From contig SSBO01000008.1 of NCBI GenBank assembly GCA_005281725.1, positions 1 through 64,000 on the forward strand: 64,000 bases of DNA, given 5' to 3'. Under the pieces are notes generated by a model, which was not told the origin of the DNA, did not search any database, and was given only the letters and a program-made list of their open reading frames with translations. The translations under genes were made by a program, and so were the position numbers. Positions within the stretch are counted from its first letter, which is position 1, and every line of letters begins with the position of its first letter. Below are positions 52,238-64,000 of this stretch, piece by piece. This DNA is from Wuchereria bancrofti (taxonomy: Eukaryota; Nematoda; Chromadorea; Rhabditida; Onchocercidae).

Positions 52238-55200
52238 TTACAGTAATTTGAAAATTTTCTCCAGCAGAGCAGCTTTCGTTGTATCACTCAAATTTTTGTA
52301 TTCTTCTGTTTGTTTGAGGGCTTTTATGTCGGCTGGCTGTTTGAAAGTTCGCACACAAACATCCTAAAATATGTTAGTTGAACCATATATTAGTACTATT
52401 AGTTTGAATGTTGAACCATCGCTAGGAAATTTTTTTTAAGTTAAATGGTAGAACTTGTGACGTCGCATCTTGATGATGTGAGTTTTCCGCGTCGTGTCAC
52501 TAGGACGGAATAGCCCTAGTGAACTTCACAATCATGGATTTATAAAACAAGGGGAGAGTAATAATCTGCGGGCGTCCAGTAATTTTTAAAATGACAAGTC
52601 GAATACGATGGAAAGCTCACAAAAGAGATCTGATGTGGTCAGATCCACTGCCGTGACTAAAAATTACGAGTTGTAGTAGTAGTCACTAATGAGTCCTCTT
52701 ATTACCCTGAAAGATTTAAGCGAACTGAGAAAAGTTGACGAAATCAGAGCAAACTCGTCAAGTTTCAACAAACACCAGCAGCTGACTTGATAAAAATGAC
52801 TAGCGTCAACAGGACCTCTGCTTATACGATGACCTACAAATATGCTAGCTATCCGGGTATTTATCACAAGAACTACTGCAATTAATGCTCAAAGACTCTG
52901 ACAATTCTAATTATTTGATTAGAAAGATTATGGGTTAGTAACCTGTAATTTGGCAAGACAGTACTGGTCAGCCCAAACAAGCTTCGTAACCACAGCAATA
53001 TCATCGGATCGCATCAGGAATCTTTCACATTCATCAATTACGAATTGGATTTCAAATTTATCACCAAGTTCCAACAAAAATTCTACATTTTCAGCTGAAA
53101 AACACAACTTACAAATATGGAATATGACATCCCTTCTCATTTTCTCAGTAATTCATGGCATTTTGATCATTTAGTAAATTTGACGTCCACGAGTATGTGT
53201 AATTTATGCATATCTTTATCTGCTACCTTCACCCATTTTTTTTTCCTCTTTTTTCCTACTAAATCATTCTCCACCCAAATTTGGCAAATATTTACCTGAT
53301 ACTGGTTTATGAGAGGGATATACAACACTTAGTAATTCAATGAATTCATCCAGAATTACATCCTCAACAGTGATTTCTTTTTTGTCTCTTTCACTAAACT
53401 TCGAGAAAAACATAGCATGGAAAACGGGTGAATATAGTGCCAAATACTGCAATAAATTTTAAACATAAGCAACAAATAAAACAATCACATATTAAATAAC
53501 TCCAACCAGCTCAGTAAATCCAACATATATGCCATCATAATGTAAAATATTTGGCATCACTTTTTGATTTGTTACCATGGTCACTGTTGATGGAATAAGC
53601 TTTATTTTCATTCTTCTGTGGCTAGTGACATATATAAACATGGCGAAAGTACCTATTTTTTCTTTCCCTTTCCTCCTGACTTTCTTAATTTATAACTTTT
53701 CAAATAGGAGTAAAAACAAAGTATGCGACAATACCGCTTTGCTAACATGCAAGCGAATACCATCAATGACAAGCACACCATCAGACGTATGTGGCTGTGG
53801 TACAGTGAAGTCAAATGTCGGATTTTTCCTGAAAATAACCGATTAAGTTGTAGACAGATTTTATTTTATTAGTATAAAGCTATAGAGTTTCAAGACTTTC
53901 AACTCTTAACTTGGACCCTGAATTAAGATATTGATGATATAAGCTGAATTGGATAGTTCCTCACCCTCAAGTGAAGCAAACTATCCAAAAATACCAGACC
54001 AAACACAGTACTATTAAGAATTTAAATATAAAACTTCTTGAAAATTCAACCCAATTATTCATTTATTATAATTATCCACATGCTAACATGTTTATAAAGC
54101 AAAGATTTAATAAAAAAAGAAGCTAATAATGTTAAGACAATAAAAAGAAACCGAAAAATGCACAACAAGTTTTACCTCACGCCAACGACTTTCTGTACAG
54201 TAATATGCGCCTCAACGACAACACGATCGCCACGGATAAAACCTTTATCGACATTCAATATTTCGCTCCACTCCATAAATGATGGAAAGCCCCAGTTATT
54301 TGAATTATAATTGAACTTGTTTGTAAACTGAAATTATGAAAAGCTAAACTATGAGTCCAAACAACTTATTGTAGTATATTAACCACTTCATCCTCTCAGC
54401 TATTCGAAATGGCAAAACCACCAATAATATACGCAAATGACATGTCGCATCAGATGTAAATCGTCAGACAACTGGTAACAGGAATTTAAATCACTTTTGT
54501 AGATTACCTGACGACTAAAATTAGGAGTGTCAGCTTTTTGGGAAATCAATCGGAATTCAACGATGGCATCACAACTCCACAAAGTTGATTCACTTTCCGG
54601 GTTGCAATCTATGTATACACTAAAGAATTTTACATTGCTGGTTCGTTTTGTACATTCCGTCTTAGCTGCCAAACGCCTGCAATGTACATCTTATTTCATC
54701 TGCTGATAAATCTTCGATAAGCATCATATACTATAATAACAGTAAGGCATGCGAGAAAACTAGCTAATGCTTTACTAGAAAGGCAAATTATTCTACGAAG
54801 GCTTACTTAGATTCATTTCATAGCTAAATAATCATTAGTTTTGAAACTATTCGTTTATCATTACAAAAATCACTTGTTTCATCCTTTTGAACTGAGTGAA
54901 GGATCGCCTAATTTTCCTTAAATTTTGGAAGGAAAAGCTCTGTCGTGCTTTACCACTGATTAATTCCTCTGATTTCTGTACTGAGAACGACAAAGTTATA
55001 TCTCTAAATTACGTCCTTATATTCTGAATCATTTTCTGCAAGGAAATTTACCATGGTAGGTTCGCAATTGTATGGAATGATGTTGTCACTTTTTGTCTCA
55101 GTGCTCCCATATTCGATATATTAAGCTTTATTGAACCTTCGGTTTTCGAGTCTGCAAATTATTTATGGTGAAGCTCGTCAAAACGACATCAACTTCTATT

Positions 55201-56810
55201 TGAAACAAGGACAAACTTCAGAATGTTTACGCTTGAATTTCTGGTTCAATATTACACAGCCATAATTTTTGATGAAAACTTCACCATGCCGTATAGCATC
55301 ATCCGAAGAACGTGCAAATTCAGAACCACAAGCAGAAAGATCGACTGATGGACGATGGGTAACTCCCGTACAAGCTGAATTATTCGGTGAAAACAAACGT
55401 TTCTGAGGAATGACATTTGTACCACTCTGTCCGGGGCTTGAACTTGAAATCGAACTCGAACCAGCAACATTTAAGTTTGAATTCTGCAATCGCAAATGAT
55501 TCCGTTTTCTCGCAGTTGATAGTTGTGCCTAAAAAACCTATGCTCTCCATCGTCTAACAAAACTCACTCACTTAATTATTTATATTTTCTTTCAAGGTAT
55601 TCTTATGATTGTGTAAGATCATATATAGGTCCAACAAAAAGAAATATCAGTTTTATATTCAAACAAAAAATATTCTGTTTCATTTGACCCTGTAATTCCC
55701 GAATGCTTGGTAATTCTTTGAAAATGCCACTTTGAAAGGTTCAAAATTTTGACTCAAAAAGCAAAAAACAGAAAAGAATGTCTTACACGCAAGTCTGAAG
55801 AAATTTTCGGGGTATGAAATCTTGGAATATATATACCAGGCATGCGTTCATTACCTCGAGCAAAAATATTGAGTGCAGGGCAATCCTGACATTGCAAAAC
55901 CCGAAGTCTTCGTATGTCAGGGATAACAAATCGCTGAACTAACTTATGACTTATGAATATGACTATACGCATAATTATAACTGTATAGTTGTATATAAAC
56001 TGTTAACATATGTATATCACCGAAACCTAATTCTGTGGAAAGCCTTTAATCTGTTCCTTTAAACTTTCTAATTAAAATCTGGATAGTTCATTTGATCAGG
56101 ATAAACTAACATTATTTGTAAGGAAAGTGCCGGACGATGAAGCTTCCGAAGCATTGTTACTAGGCGGATTAGGTAGTACTTCTCCCTGGAAAAAAATCAA
56201 TAAATTCTATGCCTTGATCATTAGATTAGTGCTTCTATGGAATGTTATGTTCTGTCACTTTAAATTAGACAAAAACCTATATGCGCTCTTCATAATAAAT
56301 ATTTTCGCATAAGTTACTGGTAATAATAATATTACATAGCGCTCCCATGTAAGTAACCACGGAAATAAGATGTTCTGACTGATACATTAAATGACCACCA
56401 TATTATTATCAAAGCATTAAGTGAGTACCAACAGTAAGTTCGAAAGTTACCTAACTAGCATGGAAATCACGAAGTCGTAAAAATGCATCATATATGTGCA
56501 ATACATGAAAGAAATTGTAGAGTATGTAAGAGTGCGCTGTGGTCCATGGCACATGTCAGGCCAACTTACATCCAAAGTATGCGAATTTATTTCTGATTAC
56601 GCAATAGGTAAAAGGTCTTCAATATAGAAATCTTATTCCTACTCGCCACGTTGTATACAAATAACTTAATGCAAACACATGCAAGATGTTTTCTTGAAAT
56701 CTAACCTGCTGCTGCATCGTTGCATCGTGTGGATCTGATTCATGTGCAGGAACTTTTGAATTACTATCATTCTCATCACCAACAAATAACTCTTCATCAG
56801 ACATTGCCAT
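52238..56810 (-). CDS. MATH-BTB domain protein (probable CUL3 substrate adaptor) with long N-terminus
   Basis: Eleven minus-strand exons: 56810-56706, 56185-56111, 55933-55787, 55528-55213 (or to 55207), 55151-55052, 54676-54508, 54327-54176, 53828-53735, 53446-53296, 53094-52943, 52363-52238; about 528 residues. Residues 1-215 are a Ser/acidic-rich extension containing RRLRVLQCQDCPALNIFARG and a basic RKRNHLRLQ patch. The MATH domain (about 217-360) includes IKLNISNMGALRQ, NLPWRL, WSCDAIVEFRLIS, NNWGFPSFMEW. The BTB domain (about 370-440) includes DGVLVIDGIRLHVSKA, YLALYSPVFHAMFFS and DEFIELLSVVYPS. The C-terminal BACK-like helices end EEYKNLSDTTKAALLEKIF. Such proteins recruit substrates to cullin-3 ubiquitin ligases (MEL-26/SPOP type). 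The donor of exon 4 is ambiguous: its best-looking GT is out of phase. Confidence 0.92.
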
Positions 56811-58316
56811 TCACTTCAAATGAAATCGACATAATCAATTTCAAATTAATCTACTGCTTATATGAACTGAAATTATTTCAGCTAGCGAAAACTTGCAAAT
56901 TTTATTGTAAACATCAAAAATTGGATAAAAGCTAGAATGACATAATGATATAAGGCAATCAACTCATAAAGTAATCAAAATGACAGGTGAGTAACAAAAA
57001 CAAAAGCAGACAAAAGTGATAACAAAGAAATTATTAAAGTAATGGTTAAAGTTATAAAATAAAAGGAAATAAAGTTATGAAGTATAATCAGAATAAATGC
57101 TAAGAAAAAAAACGATAAATGATATCAATAACCACCCGTAACTAGTATAACTAGCCAAACAATAACAATGACTGCCTCCGCGCGAGCATTTTATATCAAT
57201 AAATTCTTTCGAACCAAGCAGATTCGTTGTGTGACCGAGTCATGCAGCATTGATTGTTATTGTGAGTGGTTTGGATTTTCGTTTATTTATCTTTTTTTTT
57301 TAATTGTTTTTTTGGCATTTTTTCTCTTAGAACTTGCAGTGTTGTCTTTGTTTTATTCGTTTACTTATTTTTACATTAATTTTTCAATTGAAAAAATAAA
57401 CAAACAAAAAGTTTTATCTAACATGAAAGCTTTTTTTTATTTTTTGCGAGATGTAAGTATTATGCTTTAGATTATGTCCACAGTATAGGTTAGATTATCT
57501 AAACAGATAAAGAATAAAAAATAAGCTAGTTATAAAATCTTTCATTAAATGACATTGTGCCAGCTCTTTTTTTTAAAAGAAATACTATCTCATTAGGAAT
57601 TATTAATTTAGTATTTTGGCATCTGTTTCACTCATACATCTGTGTATATATTACTCAACATTTATAGCATCTTAAAATGCTATAAAGTGAAGTCAAGTAA
57701 AGACATTACTAGACATTTGCATTTACATGCACATTTTTCACGTTACATCTATCGTTAATTACGTCTTAATGTGGTATTCTTGAAGTGTTGTTCCCTGTTA
57801 CTTACATTTCTTCTTACATTTCTCCCTTCATTTTTTATGTTTACATTTTTACGCTATGTACGTTTTGATGGAATTTTTACTATTACTAACTCATTTTTGT
57901 GCTATGTTTTTGTCGTTAGATACACATTTTCATATAAATTTTATCTCTTCATAGATATTCTTATTTGATATTTTTTATTGCATTTATTTTTCGTGTGATT
58001 TGGCAATATTTGAAGAGATTCATATGATGCATGCCTTTTGTCTTTTTATTTGCATGTTCCTACATGTTATCTTTGTTTATATACCTATTTTCATGTACTG
58101 TATTTTTGTATTAGTATTTATCATTAGTCGACTTAGCTTTTGGTTTGCTAAAAGTTTTATCTTTTTTATTTGCCAGTTATCGATTGGAACGATATCAAAA
58201 TGTGCGCATAAAAATTATCGAAGTATATGAGATGTAGAAGTGTGCATTGTCAAGATAAGTGAACTCGCAAATGCAAATAAACAATTTAACACATATCATA
58301 AAAATTTTCCTTAACA
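56811..58316. other. Divergent intergenic region
   Basis: About 1.5 kb between the heads of the MATH-BTB gene (-) and the GFOD-like gene (+), so likely promoters of both. An ATG-initiated 100-codon frame at 57168-57470 starts with a Cys-containing segment then becomes Phe/Leu-rich. T-rich hydrophobic frames follow at 57771-58230. I could not relate any of them to a family and do not call them. Confidence 0.5.
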
Positions 58317-60902
58317 ATGGATGATCAGACAAAATTGTTGGTCGGCTTGGTTTGTAGCGATGAAGAACTGGTGGAGTACTACGTTCAGTTAATCACCGAA
58401 ATTAAGCGATTTACTTTAAAAGGTATTTTTTAACACTATTTGAATTTTTGCTGGAATATTTCAAAAAATTTTTCTAATTTGCCTTCATATAATTGGTTGT
58501 CGTAGTGTAAAAATTTATTTGACAGTTGAATATGTAGACCTGAATAAATATTATTGTATTTTATGCATCATTTTTTTTACTTACTATATTTTCTTCCTCT
58601 TTTTTGCTAATGTTGTATTACTTGCCATTTATTTGGTAGAAAGAACTGTTCTTAGTCTATTTTTCATTTGAGTTTGGAAGAAGTTACAAAGCAGTGTGGG
58701 CAACTCGAATTATCAATAGCGCATGAAACTTTAGTACTAATTGATAGCAATTAGTTAAGAAGAATCACTTAGTGTTAATCTTCAATTTTGTTCTATGGAA
58801 TTTGCATCAATCATATTGTGGTTTTCGAAATTTCGAGAAGAGGAAAAGAAAGCACAATAGATGGAATATTGATACTCCATAGCTCTCCAAAGATGGACTT
58901 GCATCGAAAAAGCTGTGATCGTTATTTGATGCCATGATTATTTTTTGAATTTTTTTTTAGGTACTTTTTTTTCAAATTTTTTTTGAAGTTTTTTTAAGCA
59001 CTTTTTTTTTATGTAGAAAATTTTTGCAGCACAGATCTACGTATTATAGATTTCCAAATTACGTGAATTAAAAAAAAATTTTTTTTTCTTTGGTTCCTAC
59101 TTTGTTTAATAAAAATATATACTAATTATAATGAATTCATACTCAATTTTCTTACTCTTTTCTTCACCATGATGTTTTAATAATCTCATTAAGTGTGTCT
59201 CTTACTTATTTTCTTGTATATTTTGTCTTTCGTTTTGAGTGTCACTGTCCAATCTCACTATTAATTTCTGTTCGGTCGAAGAGTATAGCATAAAGTTTCT
59301 TAACTACTTTAACCTTTCCATGATCTCAACGCATTATTTGCTATATTTTGAAAATATTTCATTTAAATTTGTTGGAAAAGAGTTTTATGTATTAAGTCAA
59401 TATCTTCATAATCACATTGCAATTTATGATATATACTACAAAGGAATTCCAAAGTTCGTATACACGATTTGAAAATGGCACTCAGCAATAGCACGATTAA
59501 TAAAGAAAGCAAGAGAGTAAAACATAAGAGACTGTTACAGTAGAACACAATATTAAACAGGAAAAGAGATTTAATAAAATTGTTCTATTAAAAATTATGG
59601 GAAGCTTAAATTATAGAATTTAGAAATTTTAATATTAGTGGATCACATTTTTATCAAAAATTTACACTTTTGTTTTGCAAATGGGATGGTTTCTTTTTTT
59701 GGTAACAAAATTTTGTTGCAGTTTCTTCCTGCACATTTTCACAACCCATTGGATCACATTTCTCAAAATTTTCTTTCAGCGATTTGGTGTCCCGATACAG
59801 AGAGAAGTATAGATATTGCAGCCGATAATGATGTACCATCCGTGTCGCATACGGCATTTCAGCTAATTTCAAGGAATGATATTAACACGGTTGTCATCGC
59901 TGGCCATGCTGCTCACAGTGCCTTATTCTGTATGCAGGCACAAGGTTTTTATTCTGCAGTAACTTATTAGTATAATGTGAAATTTTCCAAGAATAAAATT
60001 GTTTAATTTTGATGCGAGTTACATGAGTTTCTCGCTGCTTTCACTGATTTAAGCCAATACTTTTAGATTTTATATATCTTTGTATTTTTTGTTTCGATAT
60101 CTTAGCTGAAACTTGAAGAAAATTTAAGAAAAACTTTGAAATTTATAACTTAGGCAAATGGGACGAGAAGATGCATTGTTTGTGCGGAATTTTTCATTTT
60201 TAAAGGTGCTTTATTTTAGCTTTGAAGAAGAAAGCAATATGTATCGGTACAGCTGCACTTTCTGAGCAGACTGCTCAACTGCTGGCGGAATTTTCGGAGA
60301 AGCATAACACTTTTCTCCAGATTATCTATCCATTGAAGTATTCAACACCTGTAGAACTAATTAAAGCAAATATTGCGGAAATAGGTTCAATTCAAAGTAT
60401 AAGTGTAGAAGCAACATTTGAACAACCTCACGATGCTAAGCATCGTTTGTACAATGAATGCAACACTGTTCTTCATCAAGTAAGCCATGAAATTGTCGAT
60501 ACTTTGAGTACAATTTGTGGTTGCAATCCGATACCGATTGCAACTACATGTCATCAACGAAGCAGCTTGGTGGAACATTTTCGGTTGCAAGAATTGCAAT
60601 ATATGCATATGCAAATTGCATTTAGTAATACGGTTGCAAGCATTCGATTTGCTGGAAACACAACCAAAACATTGGTTTTGCGGATTAATGGCGAGTTGGG
60701 ATTCTTCCAGTTAGATCCTCGTATGCTTATACTGGAAGGATGTGGAGATCGAAGAGTGATGTGGCGCGGTGATGGCACAATGGAAAGTATCATTCGTACT
60801 GGCACTGTGAAAGCCCTGGAAAACTGTGACTGCAATAAATTGTCAACGGATGTCAATGAACTGAGTTTGGTGCAGTGTGTTTCGATTTGTCGTTTCATAT
60901 GA
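58317..60902 (+). CDS. GFOD / Gfo-Idh-MocA family oxidoreductase-like protein
   Basis: Three exons, 58317-58422, 59780-59944, 60220-60902, with matching phases; 317 residues, versus about 390 in vertebrate GFOD1/2. The fold can be followed: beta-1 LLVGLVCSDEEL, KAIWCPDTERSIDIAADNDV (second strand and helix), NTVVIAGHAAHSALFCMQAQ (the dinucleotide-fold strand after the variable loop), KKKAICIGTAALSEQTAQLL (the position of the usual lysine-containing EKP/CDRT segment), then the C-terminal sheet domain with ISVEATFEQP, VLHQVSHEIVDTLSTICGC, and GELGFFQLDPRMLILEG. The GxGxxG loop of NAD(P)-dependent enzymes is missing (VGLVCSDEEL), so it may bind the nucleotide poorly or act non-enzymatically. Family assignment rests on overall pattern, not on one decisive motif. 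It lies head-to-head with the MATH-BTB gene. Confidence 0.75.
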
Positions 60903-61386
60903 ATCTGTTAAAATCTAAAACCTTCAGTTGCATTATTTGTTGTATTTTTAAGATTATAGTTTCGTTTTCCAATTGATTTCTAATCCTAGATTATCCAGAA
61001 TTAGTCCTGGGAAAGGATGCAACAGAACATCTGGTTGACAAATATTTCATAGTGACATTTTGTTTGAAATTTATACACTCTAGAGTCTTTGATATGGTTA
61101 TTTGTTAGAAAACGGTTATTATTTCTTGAAGGTGATAATTTATTAATTACCCATAAACAACACTTTGTCAGTTATGACTGACTATAACAATACAGTCGAA
61201 ATTACATCTTTTTCGCAATTTATCAGACGAAATGTATGATATACATGTACACAAACGCTTGAAGTTTTACTAATCAATAATTTTATATTTTGAATTAAAA
61301 AGTATAACAGTTTTCTCAAGATGTGAAAACGAGTCATTTAAAAATAGAACGAACTTTTTTTTTTTTTTTTGAAAAAAAAGTATTTT
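60903..61386. other. Short intergenic between convergent genes
   Basis: About 480 bases between the 3' ends of the GFOD-like gene (+) and the Lys-rich gene (-). It includes a poly-T/poly-A tract near 61356-61380. No feature seen. Confidence 0.5.
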
Positions 61387-63070
61387 TTAGAAGGAAGACT
61401 CTGATGAAGATTGTTTCTTGTTCGTTTGGTCATAAGTCCAGAATTCAGGCACGAATTCTTTTTTTCGATATTTCATCGCGTCGATCATCAAGCTAATTGC
61501 CATCGTACGATTGTTATTTAGGAAATTGTACAAATCTTCACTCAAACCACTTGATTTTACTCTTGTTACAGCTAGACTAACTGCTTTTTCCAGTGTTTCT
61601 TGAGCATCTTTTTCACGTCCTGGAGGAATTTTACCAGCAAAATACAATCGGATTAACTCATTTTCCGTTTCTGATGCTGCAGCATTTTTAAACAATTGTT
61701 TGTTCATTATGATCCCAAGAACTTGACATGCGGGTGTGGACAGAATGACCGATTCAGCATCAAACATCATATCGCTCGGACAACTATCTCCTTTATGTGA
61801 ACCATTGCCACTAATATTGCTTGTACCTGCTACTTCTGCTGCAACCAAGTAAGCAGATTCCTGATTTGAACTGATAAGTGGTACGATGTATTCCTGTGAG
61901 CCTTTAATAGTTGGCGTAGATTGTTGTATAAATTGAGGTGGTATTAGTGATGATTCGGAAGGTGTTTTAGAGCCAACTGACGTACTACTAGAACTAGATA
62001 CTGATGTCACTTCTTTCTTCTTCCTATCAATCCTGTAAAGTTCATTTTTTATGGATTAATAAGCTTTTACTTTTTAAGTTGAATTCAATTATTCTAATTA
62101 ATACTAACGTATTCATCAGATGTATTTTACAAAATATTTAAAACATTCTGTTCTTCCTTTCTTTATTTACATTCATGGAGATACAATGCTTATTGTACCA
62201 GTAATTTGTTTTACAAACTATTTAGAAGTTTACTCCTTTTTTAGATTACAATTTTCTTATTCATTTATTTTATTCTAAAGCTTGATAATGAATTTATCTC
62301 CAAAAAAAGTTTTTTTTTTAAATATTGAAAACACAACTGCGCTATATATTATATTACCTATCAAATGTTGCTTCGAATTCGGATTCTTCATCTTTAGCTT
62401 CAGTGACAGTTTGTTCTTCTATATCCATTTCAGTATCGGTTTCCTCCTTTTCCACCGTTTTTGTTTCCTTTTCAGTTGTTTTTTGTTCCTTTTCAGTTTC
62501 AGTTGGCGAAACAGCAGTAAGGGGTTTTGATAATTTCAGCTTCTTTTTTTTTTCTTGTGGTTTAGTTTTCTTAGGTCGATATTTTCTCTGAAAGAATCTG
62601 AAACGCTTTTATCATATTCATTTTTGTGTAATTCATTATTATTATTATTATTATTATTATTTGTTATTATTACTACTAAATTGCTATCATTACTTGTTAT
62701 TACTGCTGTTATTGTTGTCAATAACATCAATAAAACTAGTATTAATTACTAATTACTTACTGAAATTATATATAACTGTTGCTAAGATGATGCATGAAAA
62801 GTGGGAAAGAAAATGCGAATAAAAATTGGGAACAAATGGAAAGGAAAAATAATTGTTACTGATTATTCTTCAAAAATACGAAATTTTATTTTGATTGTTT
62901 CAGAATTAGGATGTCATTTGTTTACTGATAGTTATTAAAACTGAAAATTTAAATTATACTTTCTCTTTGCCTTCCTCAGAAGAGACAGAGTTTGGTTTTG
63001 TACCTTCCTTCCATTTCAGGACATTTTGTTTTTTCTTCTTACTTCGTGCTGGTCTTTGCTGTACAGCTAC
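61387..63070 (-). CDS. Lys/Glu-rich protein of unknown function, 5' end not found
   Basis: Three minus-strand exons with matching phase: 63070-62960, 62587-62358, 62032-61387; 328 residues visible, stop at 61387-61389. The first visible exon starts after a TTTCAG acceptor in phase 0, so more coding sequence lies upstream, in 63.1-64.0 kb or beyond the window. The N-terminal part is basic and nuclear-looking (RPARSKKKKQNVLKWKEG, RKYRPKKTKPQEKKKK), followed by a Glu/Thr/Lys-rich acidic stretch (TEKEQKTTEKETKTVEKEE) and a Ser-rich linker. The C-terminal ~130 residues look folded and helical (ILSTPACQVLGIIMNKQLFK, SETENELIRLYFAGKIPPG, EDLYNFLNNNRTMAISLMID). It ends QSSSESSF. I do not recognise the family. 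A nuclear or nucleolar protein is inferred from composition only. Confidence 0.8.
62637..62662. repeat. ATT trinucleotide microsatellite
   Basis: About eight ATT/TTA units in the intron between the exons starting at 62587 and ending at 62960. The open frames read across it on either strand are products of the repeat. Confidence 0.9.
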
Positions 63071-64000
63071 CTGAAAGAAGAATTTTTTGAGACATCAGTT
63101 GTTGAGAAATTTCTGTACAATGCAAATTGATAATTATATAAATGGCTTATTTGTGTGATAATTTGTTAATTTATTATAAGAATACACTGGAGTATTAAAA
63201 AAGGAAAGAAAAGAATTTTTAGGTCACATGACTTGAAATAATGAATTATTTAAATTCAAACTGGAATGTCGAAATTTTGGTGCCTTCAAAATGCACAATT
63301 CATTTTTTCCAATGATATAATTTAAATAAAATTTATTCTGCTCTTGGTAGTATTTAATTACTCTAATGTTACTTTAGAATGGCATACAAATTATGTATGA
63401 GGAATAATTTTTCAAGTAATAATTTCTGAAAGAAAAAAAAATGCTGCTTGTATCTGAAACATATTCAACTGTAATGGAGGAAATGATTTGAAATTTATTT
63501 ACGAGTATCAATAATTAAATGACACTTTTAAATATTGGAAAAATCGTCATATTTTGCAGCATTGGTGAAATTAATTTTCACATTTCTTTTACTGGTTAAT
63601 AATATATGCAACAGATTATTTATTTATCTTCTTTTCCAAATCGTGAATATTAATATTACGTAATTATGATAAGTTCTCTTAAGCTGCTCCAAAATTAATA
63701 GTAAAATTTGCAAAATATTGAAGATACTACTACCTTTTATTAATGAATTAATAATATGTAAATTTCAAGTCGATAACTTTTTTTTTGAATTTTTTCTCCA
63801 CCTTTCTTACATATTCCATTAAACTTTTTAGGTATTTTTTCAAATTACTTGTATAACTAGAGTAAATTAGATTGTATTTACTAATTTTTTTATAAACATA
63901 ATCAAATTACTCAAATGTTTTTTTTGCTCATTTTAATTTTTCTTCATAAAAAGTAGTTCTAACTTCAATTAATAAAAGAATAAAGAAATAAGTCAGTCAA
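63071..64000. other. Right edge, probably intron or upstream of the Lys-rich gene
   Basis: AT-rich with no exon I can recognise on either strand. If the Lys-rich gene continues leftward on its own strand, this is its intron or promoter region. Confidence 0.4.

Noticed and set aside
52664..52867. 67-codon minus-strand frame within the MATH-BTB region
   Set aside because: It lies in the last intron; the true last exon is 52363-52238, which continues the BACK-like helices in phase.
57168..58230. Hydrophobic plus-strand frames upstream of the GFOD-like gene
   Set aside because: Phe/Leu-rich translation follows from T-rich DNA; no homology or splice support. The first one has an ATG and Cys-containing start but cannot be supported further.
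62282..62591. Ser/Phe-rich plus-strand frames
   Set aside because: Antisense of the Lys/Glu-rich coding exon at 62358-62587.

Overview
The window looks like nuclear DNA of a filarial (spirurid-type) nematode. It is very AT-rich, genes are split into many small exons with TTTCAG-type acceptors, and several genes have an acceptor a few bases before their ATG, as expected for spliced-leader trans-splicing. The left edge holds an SL1 spliced-leader RNA gene and the 5' half of a 5S rRNA gene on the same (minus) strand. All multi-exon models were built by hand from splice sites, reading phase and family resemblance. Except where stated, every exon junction keeps the frame.

Layout. 1-246: 5S rRNA (cut by the window edge) and SL1 RNA. 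3.3-12.1 kb: two small secreted Cys/Gly-rich proteins (+). 14.5-22.7 kb: two neighbouring secreted C-type-lectin-like genes (-), one with a single domain and one with two. 24.7-28.4 kb: cathepsin D-like aspartic protease (-). 30.3 kb: tRNA-Lys(UUU) (-). 31.5-37.1 kb: acid sphingomyelinase-like phosphodiesterase (+). 40.3-44.6 kb: organic cation/anion (SLC22-like) transporter (+) with one junction that breaks frame. 46.5-47.5 kb: small tail-anchored protein ending in PPPL, a KASH-like candidate (+). 49.2-51.2 kb: ribosomal protein S24 (+). 52.2-56.8 kb: MATH-BTB CUL3-adaptor-type protein with a long novel N-terminus (-). 58.3-60.9 kb: GFOD/Gfo-Idh-MocA-type protein with a degenerate nucleotide-binding loop (+). 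61.4-63.1 kb: 3' part of a Lys/Glu-rich protein (-) whose 5' end was not found.

From 3 to 37 kb nearly every protein gene encodes a secreted product: two Cys-rich peptides, two lectin-like proteins, an aspartic protease and a sphingomyelinase. From about 48.8 kb rightward the DNA looks less AT-rich and the genes are mostly intracellular housekeeping types. Nothing suggests a prokaryotic operon, CRISPR array, phage or intact transposon.
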